Assembly: GCA_002049455.2 (NCBI GenBank) | Contig: KV918936.1 | Coordinates: forward strand, 1-64,000 | Length of the DNA stretch: 64,000 bases | Direction of reading: 5' to 3' | Origin: Porphyra umbilicalis | Lineage: Eukaryota > Rhodophyta > Bangiophyceae > Bangiales > Bangiaceae | Shown: positions 11,471 through 23,065 of the stretch, one piece after another | How the letters are laid out: each line of letters starts with the position of its first letter | Numbering within the stretch: the stretch's first letter is position 1 | The notes under the pieces: generated by a model | What the model saw: only the letters and a program-made list of their open reading frames with translations | Told to the model about the DNA's origin: nothing | The model's database searches: none | Position numbers and translations under genes: made by a program

Positions 11471-11809
11471 ACGCTTGCGGGGAGGCACGGGACGAGAAGG
11501 AGCACGAGCGTCTGAGGCATGACCTTGCTAAACACGTGTGGGTGCAAAGGAGTACGCTGCTTGCGCCCTACGTAGGGGTATAAAAGGTTTTTTTTTTCCC
11601 TGCTGTGCAGGGATATGTTTTCCTTCGATACTGTCGTCAGGAGGGGCTCTTTTAGAACTTGATCCGTCCCGTCAGCGGCCTTGGCAGTGGCGAAGGCGGT
11701 GTCTCTTGTGCCGGCGGCCTCCCCGCTGGCAGTACAGGAGCGGGTGGCGGGACTGGCGTACCCTGCCGCCGGCACTAGATGGGCCGACGGCGGATCCTGC
11801 GTTGATTGT

Positions 11810-12905
11810 GTCAGACGCGCCGCCGGTGTTGATAATACCAGCGGCGGGCATGTGGGGCCGGGAGAGGAGGTGGCTGTCGGCGCTGGCGTTCGTTTGAGCG
11901 GCGGCGGCGCTGCGTGTCGGGGGGGGTGGTGGACAGGGTTGACGACTCAGTGTCCCTGCCCCGCCGCCGGCGTTGGCGAGACCGGCGGCGCACGTGTGGG
12001 ACGGGCATGGGAAGGGGGGGATTGCCGCTGGCGTCCGTATCGCCGGCAGCGGCACTGCGTGTGGAGGATGGCGGGCGGGCAAGGGACGCAACTAGCTGCG
12101 ACTGGCCCATCGCTGAAGGTGCCGATACAAGCGGGGGGCGTGTCGGGCGGGGAGGGGCGCTGGTGTAGTGCCGCCAGCGATTGTGCGGCCGGCGGCGGCC
12201 ATTTGGTGGGGCGGGTTGCCGCCGGCGTCGGAATGGCCGGCGGCAACTCTGCGCGTTGGGGGCGGCGGGGGCAAACGAGGCGTCCACTTGTTCCTGCTCC
12301 GCTGCCGGAGTCGACAAGACTTGCGGCGCGTGCTCGGAGCGTCCAAGTGACGGGGCGCGTTTCCGCATTCGTCCGTATGGCCGGCGGCGGCTGTGCCTGT
12401 TAGGGGGGGCGGGCGAGCGAGTGAGGCGTCCACGTGTTACGGGTCCGCCGCCTGCGTCGGCAGGGCCGGCGGCGCGTGCTCGGGGCGGCCATGTGTAGGG
12501 GCGCGTTACCGCCAACGTCGGTATGGCCGGCGGCGGCTCTTCGGGTTGGGGGGGGCGGGCGAGCGAGTGAGGCGTCCACGTGTTACGGGTCCGCCGCCTG
12601 CGTCGGCAGGACCGGCGGCGCGGGCTCGGGGCGGCCATGTGGCGGGGCGCGTTGCCTCCGGCGTCGGTATGGCCGGCTGCGGCTCTGCGTGTTGGGGGTG
12701 ACGAGCGGGCAAGGGAGGCGTCCACGTGTCACTGGTCCGCCGCCGGCGTCGGCAAGACCGGCGGCGCGTGCTTGGGGCAGCCATGTGAAGGGGCGCGTTA
12801 CCGCGAACGTCGGTATGGCCAGCGGCGGCTCTTCGTGTTGGGGGGGGCGGGCGGGCGAGGGAGGGGCCAAGAGTTGAGTGGCCCGTCGCCGGCGTTGGCG
12901 AGACC
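11810..12905. repeat. 146-bp tandem repeat array with diverged copies upstream
   Basis: The landmark GGCGTCCACGTG or its variants recurs at 12279, 12425, 12571, 12717 and 12863, each exactly 146 bp apart. Each unit also carries a CCGCCGGCGTCGG-like block and GGTATGGCCGGCGGCGGC. Less regular, diverged units reach back to about 11810. No stop-free frame is consistent with a gene. The unit resembles parts of the 84-bp repeat upstream, so one may derive from the other. Confidence 0.85.
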
Positions 12906-13635
12906 AGAGTGTGTGGACGGCGCCGGCCGATTGCCGCCAATGGGCGACCGCTGGCGACCCATAGCCAGAGAGATGGACGAAAGTAGAACACACGGACGTG
13001 GCAGGAATGGCGGGGCGTCGCGTGCGTCGAGAGGACATGAGCAAGCGGCTCTGGCTGCAAGGGAGCGGCGACAATGCGCGGGTAAAAGGGGGCAAAAGAC
13101 AGCAACCAAGAAAAGCACGTAGCCGCGCACCAAAGTGGGTGGACGGCGGCCGTCCGTAGCCATCGATGGGCGACCGATCGCCAGAGACACAGCCAAAAGC
13201 GGAACAGGAGGCACTGGCGCGGAGCAGGCAGAGCACGCGGCAGCCGCCACGACGACGCTGTGTGGCTCAACGTGACGTTCGGACCGGTGAGTAGATCGCC
13301 TGTGGATCTTGGTGAGAGATTTCTGACCAGTCAAATCCTAAGATGGAGGCACTTGCACTAAGAACCAGGAAGTCACGGTCGCCTACTCATCCTCTAGTGC
13401 CACTTGTCAACAGAAGTTGGTCCAACGGGAGTCGCGACGATGCTTCTGACCAATCAGAGGAGAATTCTCATGCGTTCAACGGCTGACAAACATGGCTTCT
13501 ATGGGTTACGCTGGAACGCCAGCAACTTCTTAAGTCAAGTATGCTCCGGTCCAGAGTTATGAAGCGTAACTTTTTGACTTGATTGTAGTAAGTCTGCGGA
13601 TGGTGAGTCGGACGCCGCCGATGACACCGCTCGTT
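12906..13635. other. No gene seen between repeat array and next gene remnant
   Basis: Mixed-composition sequence with no convincing ORF, no recognisable domain and no repeat longer than a few tens of bases. Confidence 0.5.
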
Positions 13636-15590
13636 GCCTTTGCGCACGAGTGACAAGCACGGCGCCTCGTCGTCTTACCGCTTGGATGATCTGGGAGCCT
13701 GCGGGCGCGCTGCGCTGCGGATTGCCGTGGACACGCGATCGCGGGTGGGGAGCAACCGACGGCGCCCCCTCACTGACAGTCCCACACGGAGACGCGCTGC
13801 TGCCGTTCGGGCACGCGCTGCTCACGACCGTTGCTCCTCGCCGGTTCCCCGAAAAGGTCAGTGTGCTTTGCGCTTGTGCCTTTTGCTGCCAGTCTGCGAC
13901 GACATGCCCCGGACGCGCTCTGTTGGTGCTTGGGCGCTCTTTCCGTCCTCGGCGCGGGGGGGGGGGGGTGAGTCGGTGGACGAGGGTACGCAATGATGGT
14001 GGGCGCTGCATACTTGCCTCGCCATGGTTGTGCCTCTGTCTGCGCTTCTGGGGCGCAATCGTGAGCTGCTCGTTGTGCTAACTGCGTGTGACGACCGCGG
14101 GAGTCGCTGTTTTTCCTCGGCCTTTGAGTCTTCGGTCTTGGGCGCACACCGCCTTTGCGTGACCGCTTTGAGCAGCTCGCTGGCCACGGCGCACTGTGGG
14201 ACGCGGCCATCCGTGCACGCTCTCGTCCAAGAGGCCGATGCCCTCTTCATAGACATGGTACGTATTTGCTCTGCTCGACGAGGGGGGGCACCAACTCGGG
14301 GTGGTGGACACGCGTTTTTCGCTCTGCTGCGTTCTTCATGTTTTGACGTCTTTGGAAGGGGCAGGTGCGGGGGACACCCGTGGGGGGTGCGTGCGGCTTT
14401 GCTGCGCGCGCGCGATGGTAGCTGTCGCCCAGGTTGCACGCGCGTCGTCGTCGACCAAAGCCGACCTGCTGAGCCGCTGCAGCAGTGCAATGGCGCGCTT
14501 TCCGAGCCCATTCTAACCACAGGCCTGTTTCTCACCCATACACCTGTGCGCGGCCTACCTTTTTCGCCCCTCCGCCTCCACCCCCCTCACATCCTGCGCG
14601 CGACCCCGCCCCCCTTCTCCCCTGGTTGCTCAATCATGAACCCCCCGACGCCCGAAGACCGTGTCCACAAGATGGTGTTGCGTTGGGCCGCAATGGCCGC
14701 CCGCGCCAACGAACAAGCCGCTGACGTCGACACGTCGCCAACCGACGCCCGCGCCACCGCGCGGGAGGCGGCCCAGACGCTGGTGTCTATGGGCGGCGAC
14801 AGCGACGAGTAAGACGACAACCTAGACATGGAGCCAGCGCCCGCTCAGGCGCCGACCCGAAAGACGAACGGCAAGCGACCGGCTGCGGCCCGCCTGGCAA
14901 TGAGCGCCGCCAGGACCAGGCGCTGGGCGCCGGCACCGCCGTCGGCGTTTATGGACCCCTCGCCGGCGGTGTTCGCGTCTGCAGCGCACGCCACCCCGCC
15001 GCAGTCCACGGAGGCCATCGCGCCGCTGTCCTCTGCTCGTTCTGGTCCATCCCGCCTGGTGGGGCCGCCAGCCCCCGGTGCTCCGGCTGGCCCGTCGGGT
15101 CGGCAGGAGCCTTGTGGTGACGGGACGTCGGCTGTGGCGTCCGCTGTGGGTCTGCGTAAGGTCCACGCCGGCGTCTCCCTGCGCACCGCGCTGCGCTCAG
15201 CCCTGCGCGTCGTGACGCCAACGCCGACTTCCACAACCGCGGCCGCGTCGTCCGCGTGCTGTCGCGAGTTTGGCCGCCGCCACCGCATCTGTTGAATTTG
15301 TGAGCGCCGGGCGCCCGGCGGCGCGTCCCCTCGTTTCCACTGCGGGGGGAGTGGCCATGGAAACCCCCGTCTTCCGAATGATTGGCAGCACCACGGGGGG
15401 GGTGCTGCGGTCCCGTCAAGCGGGTCGGTCGCTTCGAGCGCCGCCACTCTCTCGGGCGCCGGGTCGTACCCGGACCCGTCGGGACCGGACGTGCAGTTCC
15501 CCACCACCGCCGCCGCGCAAGCTATTGCTGGTTACCCATTTTTGTCCTGGGGGACTGCGACTGGGACTGGGACTGACTGTGTTCCACAAA
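13636..15590 (+). pseudogene. 5' part of an unrecognised, broken gene
   Basis: The best reading starts at ATG 14636 (MNPPTPEDRVHKMVLRWAAM) and continues past TAA 14810-14812, inside an acidic stretch DSDE(stop)DDNLD, into a Pro/Ala-rich region ending at 15295. Coding-like sequence then resumes one frame over (VEFVSAGRPAARPLVSTAGG) and shifts again at a run of eight G at 15395-15402 (AAVPSSGSVASSAATLSGAG). A possible upstream exon ends at the donor ATG|GTACGT near 14252. I recognise no domain. The TIR element at 15690-16394 separates this part from 16561-17880, which may be the same gene. Function unknown. Confidence 0.35.
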
Positions 15591-15689
15591 TCAGGTGACC
15601 CGCTGGGACCGACTCTGTCCTTCTCACAGCACCGATGTGCCCATACGCATTGGAATCGCACATCGGCATCTCAGCAGTTTTGCATATAT

Positions 15690-16394
15690 CTAGTGTCTAT
15701 TCTACCGACCGCATCATTTGATGCGATTCGCATCAATTGATGCGGTTTTTCTGTCTTCTGCTACGAGAGAATGGCTGCTCCGTTGCTCATTCTGACGGCA
15801 GGAACGGGTCCTGCGTAGGCTTTTTATCCTTAGGGTAGAAGGAGGCCGCCCAGAATATATTTCTTCCTTCCCATACAGGCGATGCCGCAGAAGCACCCAG
15901 CAGACCATCCTGCCATGTCCCCCCGCCCCCCGCCCCATACGAAGCAGAGCTCTTCATGGGTTGTCCGGCTCCAGGAGACTCCACGTACCCTTTCTATGAG
16001 ACACAGAGGTGTCCCTAGGCAGAAACAACATGTTCGGACAGCCACCGCACGTCGAACAAGACGAGTACGCGGGGCCCCCACAGTGGCTGTTGCAAGTCCA
16101 AATCGACGTATTTGGGGGTTCTGGAGGGGGGGGGGGGGGAGGGCGATGCTCGGCCCCGCCGGCAGATGCCCTCTGAGTGGGCTTTCATCCTTTTTTTCAT
16201 ATGAGGGACATCCCCAACGGGTCTTCTTTATGCTGGGCTGACAAGGCGACCACCCAGCTCCATACTGCCGACGAGAACAGCAACAACGTGGGTTTATAGG
16301 TGCCAACAGGGCCGATTTCCCACTCAGATGCCCCGGAAACCGCGATTCCGACACCGCATCATTTGATGCGATTTTGCGGTAGAATAGACACTAG
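15690..16394. mobile_element. CTAG-TIR element, longer copy (705 bp)
   Basis: It starts CTAGTGTCTATTCTACCG at 15690 and ends with CGGTAGAATAGACACTAG at 16377-16394, the same TIR as at 4731-5035. Next to both ends are GCATCATTTGATGC palindromes, one extended as GATGCGATTCGCATC. Internal ORFs match nothing known. Non-autonomous. It sits inside or beside a broken gene, with coding-like sequence on both sides. Confidence 0.8.
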
Positions 16395-16560
16395 GGCAAA
16401 TAGTGAGAATTCTGCGGATCACGGCACGATCTGGACTCGGAGCGGAGATGATCCGGTTGCAGGGTAGGAAAACAGTGACTTCTCGTCTCTGCAAGGCCCT
16501 CGTCACGACCTGCACGTTTTATTCGCTGAAGTCGCCTCTGACAGCGCTTCAAAGCCAAAT

Positions 16561-17880
16561 TGCAGGCCCATATTCGGAGTCAGTCCCAGTCTCAGTCCAC
16601 CAGGACAGAATTGCGCAAGCAGCAATACGGTCGACCCACTGGCCGCAGCGTTCGGGCCGGGGCTTCGAGAGGAGCGCCGTGCAAAGATCCTGGAGAACGC
16701 CGTTTCGGCTGCGACGAGCTCGGTCCGTGTGGACGTGGCGGCAATGGCAAGCGCCGTGACCAGGATGAAGGACACCCTCGTGGACATGAATACCAAGCTA
16801 GACTCGGACATCCAGCTCTCCCAGCAGACATTGGGGCGGCTTGCGGCGGTGGAGAATACCGTCTTGGACGGCATTAAGAATGCCGTCTCGTTGGGGCACC
16901 TCGGCAACTCTGGGGAGGATGACGAAGAGACTTCCAAGAAGGAGAAGCTGATTAAGCTCGTTACGGTATGTTTTTTTTTCTGGTTGGCAAGTGATAGCAA
17001 GCAGCTACTACGGGCGAAGTGTGTGCGGGTGTGGGTGGGGGACTGTTTGCACGAGGCTTACGGGGAGCGGGGGTGTCTGTCTGTTTTCCTTGGCCTTTTC
17101 AACAAGACTCTAACCACCACCGCCGTTCTTTTCGGGGGGCATCCTTTCTTTGCGGTTGTGTTCTGATGCACGCAGAAAAAGTATCGGGACGTGCTCATCG
17201 ACGATTTTGCGACCGCGGTCAAGACGGTGCTCGTGTTCTTCTGCTCGGAAGACAACATGGACACCCTCGTGGTCTCTGTTGATGCGGTGCAGAAGCAGGG
17301 GCTCAAGGCGGCGGAGGAGTGGCTGAAGTCGTTTGTCCGCCGCTCCAGCCGCCGCAACCCGACCATCTTCTCCAACATCCGCGTCTCCCTCTTGGCGCTG
17401 CGGGTGAAGCCCCACCTGCACCAAGTGTGGACGGACGTTATCGTCGGTGCCTACTTCGAGGCCCTTGATTTGGACCTCGACACCCCTACGAATGAGATGG
17501 CGCTCGAGATGCTCGCCAACGACTCCTTCTTCTTGTCGTCGCGCGGGCGCCAGGCGTGCCTGGACGCCCTCAGCAAGCTCTTAATGTCCGTCGGCGCGAC
17601 AGACCGCGTGAAGCAGCCGGATGGACCTTTGGGTTTCCGCGTCGTGAGCGCGACGCTTGGGCACTTTGCGCTGGTGGTCACCCAGGTCCGGAACGCGCTG
17701 GAGATTGCCGCCGGCACCCGCTCTTCGGCGCGCGGCGGGGCTATCGGCGACGTTCATTTCCCGCTGTGGGTGGCGAAGGTCCACCGCCTCGTCCCGACCC
17801 AGGAGGCGGATGCAGAGGCGCACGACGGCTTCGTGCTTGTGGACGATGCCGACCCGGCGCGCAGCCTGCCCCAGTTCTAG
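16561..17880 (+). CDS. Unknown protein, two exons (3' part of a larger gene?)
   Basis: Exon 1 is open from about 16561 to 16965 and exon 2 runs 17176-17880, joined in phase across a 210-bp intron (KLIKLVT then KKYRDVLIDDF). The product is at least about 370 residues. Exon 1 has a Pro/Ala-rich start, then a helical stretch with heptad-like spacing (KDTLVDMNTKLDSDIQLSQQ) and an acidic EDDEETSKKEK. Exon 2 is helical and Leu-rich, with LKAAEEWLKSFVRRSSRRN near its start, and ends SLPQF. No known domain, signal peptide or membrane segment was recognised. There is no clear ATG at the 5' end: the first in-frame ATG follows VRVDVAA, and the frame is open further upstream to the TIR element. It may be the downstream part of the gene at 13636-15590. 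Confidence 0.5.
16966..17175 (+). other. Intron, 210 bp
   Basis: Donor GTATGT follows a codon boundary at 16965. The acceptor is GATGCACGCAG at 17175. Removal joins two open frames that differ across the gap. Confidence 0.7.
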
Positions 17881-18106
17881 TTCTCGGCCATATCCCGGGT
17901 GTCCTCCGTACCGTCGGCGCGACCGGTTCTTTCTGTGTGAATGATGCATTTTATGCGCTTTGGGTGTGTGCCTTTTTTCTTGGCGTTGAGTTGCCCCGCG
18001 CAGGTAGCCATGCCGGCGCCAAGATACTTCTGGAAGGCGTTTGGTTTTGTGCACTCACGACGGCGCCCCGGCGCCCCGATGCCCGGCGGCGCTCGACAAC
18101 GCCCCG

Positions 18107-18524
18107 TGTTGGACTGTGATGCTCGTCGCCGGCTCCACTGGCGGCTCGCGGATGGATGATGGTCGGTGACCCTTATGGTACCCCACATGGTACATTTGCA
18201 AGACGTGGTCAAGTTGCACACATTCGTGTTGGGTGATCTTAGGGCGTTACTTTTGGCATGTTTTGGATTTGATCTTCGCTTTGCTCTAGTGGCTTTTGAT
18301 TTGGTGAGTGATTCGATTTGGTGCGAGGGCGTGGGCGTCGGTGTGGGCGCGAGAGGGGGGAGCAATTGGGCCGGTGGGGACTATTTGAGAGGTGCTCTCG
18401 GTTGCGAGAGGCGGGCGAGCCTCAGGACAACCAACAAAGCACGTTCGCACACACACACACAAGCTCAAGCCACTCAACCACTTCACCGTGGTCCCCCAAC
18501 CCCTATCCCCACTGCGTTTCAACA
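18107..18524 (+). repeat. 5' LTR of copia element 1
   Basis: 418 bp, starting TGTTGGACTG and ending TTTCAACA, so TG...CA termini. It differs from its 3' partner at a handful of positions. Confidence 0.95.
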
Positions 18525-18538
18525 GGTTATGGGCCCAG
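18525..18538 (+). other. Primer-binding site matching the initiator tRNA anticodon arm
   Basis: GGTTATGGGCCCAG follows the LTR directly. It is complementary to CUGGGCCCAUAACC, the conserved anticodon stem-loop of eukaryotic initiator tRNA-Met, rather than to a tRNA 3' end. This matches half-tRNA priming known from Drosophila copia. Confidence 0.85.
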
Positions 18539-18685
18539 AGCCGGGGCTGTGACAAACGCAAGGTGTGCCAGCTGGTGTCGCGGCGGTCGCGGCAAGTTCG
18601 AAGAGGACGAGGTCAAGGTGGTTCAAGGACGTGACGGTCAAGGCGCACGGCTCGGCAAGGTCGGGCGCTACGACAAGAAGAAATC

Positions 18686-21600
18686 ATGGACGGAGGCGCT
18701 GCCGGCATGGGCGGCGTCAAGATCGACAAGTTGACGGAGACGAACTTCCACGAGTGGCGTCAGCGCATTAAGATGGTCCTCGCGCTGCGCGACCTGGACG
18801 ATATGCTTGACGAAGACAGCAAGCCGACGGACGCGGAGACCCGCGAGTTGGCGGTGTGGAAGCGTCGAGACACGAAGGCGAGCGCCATCATCCGGGTCAC
18901 CCTTGGGTCTGAGCAGCTCGAGCACGTGTCGGGCTGCAAGACGACGGCGGAAATGTGGTCGACGCTGCAAGGTGTCTTCCAGCGCAAGAGTTTGATGAAC
19001 AAGATGAAGGCGAGACGCGAGTTCTACACCGTCGAAGTGACCGTCGGCGAGGGCATGCTGGGCTACATCAACCGCGTGCGCAACCTCGGCGAGAACCTCA
19101 AGGCCATGGGCGGCGAGGTGACGGAGATGGACGTTGCCATGAGCGTCCTCAACGGGCTGACGTCAAAGTACGAGAACCTGCTGGTGGCTCTCGACGCCAA
19201 GGGCGAGGACGAGATGAGCCTCGACTTTGTAAAGAGCCGCTTGCTTCAGGAGGAGCGGCGGCAGGCGGACAAGTCACCGGCGACGAAGCGCATTGGCGAC
19301 ATGGCACTCGTCGGCGCCAACTATCGAGGTCAAGGCCGCCGTGGTGACCTCTCCAAGATCAAGGGCTACTACTGCCATACGTTTGGGCACATCTCTCGCG
19401 ATTGCCCAGAGCTCAAGGCCAAGAAGCAGAGACAGGACAAGGTGGCCGCGATTGCGGCTGACGATGGTAGCGACAGCGACGACGCCATCTGTCTGGTGGG
19501 CAATGCAGCTGACACCGATGACATCTCCAAGTCGTGGCTTGTGGACTCTGCGGCGTCTGCACACCCGTGCTGGATGCGCGGGTGCTTTGACGACTACCAT
19601 ACGACCACGGGACGGAGCGTCACGATGGGTGACAAGGGGTCCGTAGCCACGGCGGGCGTCGGAACCGTCGTGCTCAATGTCATCGTTCACGGCAAGACGC
19701 GCAAGATCAAGTTGGAGAAGGTACTCCATGTTCCTACAATGGGCTTCAACCTCATGTCGGTCGGCATGATGGAGGAGCGTGGGGCGGAAGTGTCATTCAA
19801 GGGCGGTAAGACGATCATCAAGATGAACGAGAAGACTGCTGCGTGCGGCACTCGTAAGAACGGGCTCTACCACCTGGACGTGGCCCCACTGTCGGATATT
19901 GCTGCGGTGGCCTCTCTTCAGCTCTGGCATGAGCGCCTTGGCCACGTCAACGAGGCTGGCGTTAAGCGAATGATCAAGAACAAGGACATCAATGGACTCA
20001 AGTGCTCTTCCATGGCGGTCAAGGACGTCTGCGAGCCGTGCGTGTATGGAAAGGCGGCTATGACGCCTATGCCTAGTGCAGGAGGAGGTCGAGTGACCAA
20101 GCGCCTGCAGCTTGTGCACTCGGACCTGGGCGGGCCAATGTCGGAGCCGTCGCGTGGCGGTGCGCTCTACTTCGGCACCTTCACCGACGACTTCTCCCGG
20201 TGGACCGACGTGGTCTTCCTGCAAAAGAAGAGCGATCTGCTCTCTGAGTACAAGAAGTGGCTGACTAAGGCCCAGCTGCACACGGGAACCAAAATCAAGA
20301 TCCTGCGATCCGACAATGGCGGCGAGTACGTGTCGAACGCATGCAAGGCTCTTCACGATGAGAACGGCACGACGCACCAGACCACGGTGCCCGACACGCC
20401 GCAGCAGAACGGAGTTGCTGAGCGGCTCAACCGAGTTCTCGTGGAGATGGCTCGCACCATGATGCGACACAAGGACGTCGATCAGGATCTTTGGGCGGAT
20501 GCCATCAAGACGGCGGTGTACATCAAGAACCGCGTCACGAGCAGGGCGCTTTCCGTTGGCAAGACGCCTTTTGAGCTGTAGACCGGGAATAAGCCCAAAA
20601 GAAGCCACATGCGGGTGCTTGGGTCGACATGCTGGGTCGTGCTGCACAAGAGTCACATCGACGGCACGTTTGGCGACAAGGCAGTGAAGGGCGTCTTCTT
20701 AGGCTATCCCGACGGCAGCAAGGCGTACAGGGTCATCCTCGACGACGGCAAGGTCGTCAAGGCACGAAGCGTCGTGTTCGCCGAGACGAACGCAAGCGAG
20801 GTCGCAGAAGTTGCCGATGAGCTTCCCGAAGACGAAGTTGTCGAAGTCGAGACGGGCTTGCGTTCTGCAAGCGACGGCGAAGACGTAGATGCTGACAATG
20901 ACGACAAGGACGACAAGCAAGACGATGGATCTGACAAGTCCGCGGACGACAATCAAGGTAGTGGCGGCTCTCAAGACACGCTGCGTCGGAGCGGCAGAGC
21001 GCGGCGACCACCTGTCGAGTACTGGCGACCGGTGAGCCTGGTTGCTCACGAGGCGCCCACGACGTACGTGCAAGCCGTTCAAGGGCAAGAATCGGCTAAG
21101 TGGAAGATTGCTATGGACGAGGAGATGGAAGCCATCGGCAAGAACAAGACTTGGCGCTTGACGGATCGCCCGGCCAGTCGACGCGTGCCGACGGGCAAGT
21201 GGATTTACAAGGTCAAGAACGAGGTTGACAAGAACGGGAACAACACGACGCGGCACAAGGCGCGCCTGTGCTTCATTGGGAACCAACAGATCAAGGGGCT
21301 CGACTTCAACGAGACGTTCGCGCCGGTGGCCAAGTTTACCACCATTCGATGCATCCTGGCGATGACGGCGGCGAACGGGTGGGAGCTACATCAGATGGAC
21401 GTCAAGACGGCATTCCTCAACGGCGACCTTGACGAGGAGGTCTACATGGAGCAACCAGACGGCTATGTCGATCCGACGTATCCTGACAAGGTGTGTCGTC
21501 TCCTTCAAGCGCTGTATGGGCTGAAACAAGCCCCCAAGATGTGGTACGCCAAGCTCGACGACTTCCTCAAGTCGCAGGGGTTTGACAACATTGACCCGGA

Positions 21601-22612
21601 TGCATGCCTCTACCTCCTTATGGATGACGGCGAAATCATCATCGTCCTGGTGTACGTCGACGATCTTCTTTTGGCGGCATCAAGCCTGGCGGCGATCTAC
21701 AAGATTAAGGACGCTCTGCACAAGCGTTATGAGATGAAGGACCTGGGCAAGGTGAAGGTCATCCTCGGGCTAGAGATTAGACGTGACAAGGCGTTGGGCA
21801 CCCTCAAGCTGTCGCAGGGCAAGTACGCGGCGCAAGTGCTAGAGACGTTCGGGATGGCGGAGTGCAACCCGATCGGAACGCCGCTGGAGGTGGGCCTGCA
21901 GCTGGTCAAGGCGGACGAGAGCGACGACGTGCTGCCCCACCGCGACGCTGTCGGCAGTCTTATGTACCTGATGGTCGGGACACGTCCTGACCTCGCCTTC
22001 GCCATCGGGAAGCTGAGTCGTTTTGTCTCGTGCTACGGCAAGGAGCATTGGGCGGCGATTAAGCGCGTTCTACGGTACGTCAAGGGTTCGATGGACAAGG
22101 GGCTGGTATTCGACAAGAACTCTTCCTGTGTTCTACAAGGCTTTAGTGATGCCGACTGGGCGGGTGACCACGAGACGCGACGTTCTACGACGGGCTTCAC
22201 ATTCATCTTTGGCGGAGCAGCCGTCAGCTGGGGTTCTAAGTTGCAGAAGACGGTGGCGCTGTCGACGATGGAAGCCGAGTACATGGCTCTATGTGAGGCC
22301 AGAAAGGAAGCTGTTTGGCTAAACAAGCTCGTGCAAAGCGTTGCAACTCAAGGGCTGCGGACAGCGATCTCGAACGGGCCGATCAACATCAAGGTCGACA
22401 ACAGCGGGTGCATTGACTTCTCCAAGAACCCCGTCGAGCACAGGCGCACCAAGCACATCGACATTAGATACCACTTTGTGCGCGAGGCCATCACGACGGA
22501 CAAGGTGACACTGGAGCATTGTGCAACGGACGACATGGTGGCGGACCCGATGACGAAGGAGCTCGGCAAGACCAAGCACGACAAGCATGTCGAGGCCATA
22601 TGGCTGTGCTGA
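18686..22612 (+). pseudogene. copia gag-pol polyprotein, one nonsense codon
   Basis: A single frame of 1,309 codons from ATG 18686. Gag is about residues 1-240 (LTETNFHEWRQRIKMVLALR) with a knuckle YYCHTFGHISRDC near 226. The protease active site is LVDSAAS near 283. The integrase has an HHCC finger (LWHERLGH ... CEPC, about 412-452) and catalytic blocks TDDFSRW, RSDNGGEY and QQNGVAERLNR (about 500-580). Reverse transcriptase has VDVKTAFLNGDLDEEVYMEQ and YVDDLL (near 990). RNase H has SDADWAGDHETRRSTTGF. TAG at 20579-20581, at the end of integrase, replaces the TGG found in element 2; the frame then continues to 22612. The knuckle lacks the first Cys of CCHC. Confidence 0.93.
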
Positions 22613-22638
22613 ATACAAGAACCGCCGCGGCAACAAGC

Positions 22639-22647
22639 AAGGAGGAG
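22639..22647 (+). other. Polypurine tract of copia element 1
   Basis: AAGGAGGAG lies directly before the 3' LTR and is conserved at 63577-63585 in element 2. It is the expected plus-strand primer site. Confidence 0.8.
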
Positions 22648-23065
22648 TTTTGGACTGTGATGCTCGTCGCCGGCTCCACTGGCGGCTCGCGGATGGATGA
22701 TGGTCGGTGACCCTTATGGTACCCCACATGGTACATTTGCAAGACGTGGTCAAGTTGCACACATTCGTGTTGGGTGATCTTAGGGCGTTACTTTTGGCAT
22801 GTTTTGGATTTGATCTTCGCTTTGCTCTAGTGGCTTTTGATTTGGTGAGTGATTCGATTTGGTGCGAGGGCGTGGGCGTCGGTGTGGGCGCGAGAGGGGG
22901 GAGCACTTGGGCCGGTGGGGACTATTTGAGAGGTGCTCTCGGTTGGGAGAGGCGGGCGAACCTCAGGACAACCAACAAAGCACGTTCGCACACACACACA
23001 CAAGCTCAAGCCACTCAACCACCTCACCGTGGTCCCCAAACCCCTATCCCTACTGCGTTTTAACA
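22648..23065 (+). repeat. 3' LTR of copia element 1
   Basis: 418 bp. The first bases read TTTTGG instead of TGTTGG, so one terminal base has mutated, and the end reads TTTTAACA. It is followed by the CCCCG target duplication. Confidence 0.95.

Larger units (their letters stand above)
18107..23065 (+). mobile_element. Ty1/copia retrotransposon 1, full length
   Basis: 4,959 bp, bounded by 418-bp LTRs and a perfect 5-bp target duplication, CCCCG (18102-18106 and 23066-23070). It has a primer-binding site, one gag-pol frame and a purine tract in canonical order. Integrase before reverse transcriptase places it in Ty1/copia (Pseudoviridae). It sits in a CGCCCCGG-rich tract. LTR divergence is low but visible, and the coding frame has a nonsense codon, so this copy is not autonomous. 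A second copy of the family starts at 59037. Confidence 0.95.

Noticed and set aside
11811-12725. 304-codon minus-strand ORF
   Set aside because: It lies in the 146-bp tandem array, and several frames are open for the same reason.
7598-12905. Tandem repeats considered as CRISPR-like arrays
   Set aside because: The repeats are directly abutting without unique spacers, no Cas genes are present, and the genome is eukaryotic.
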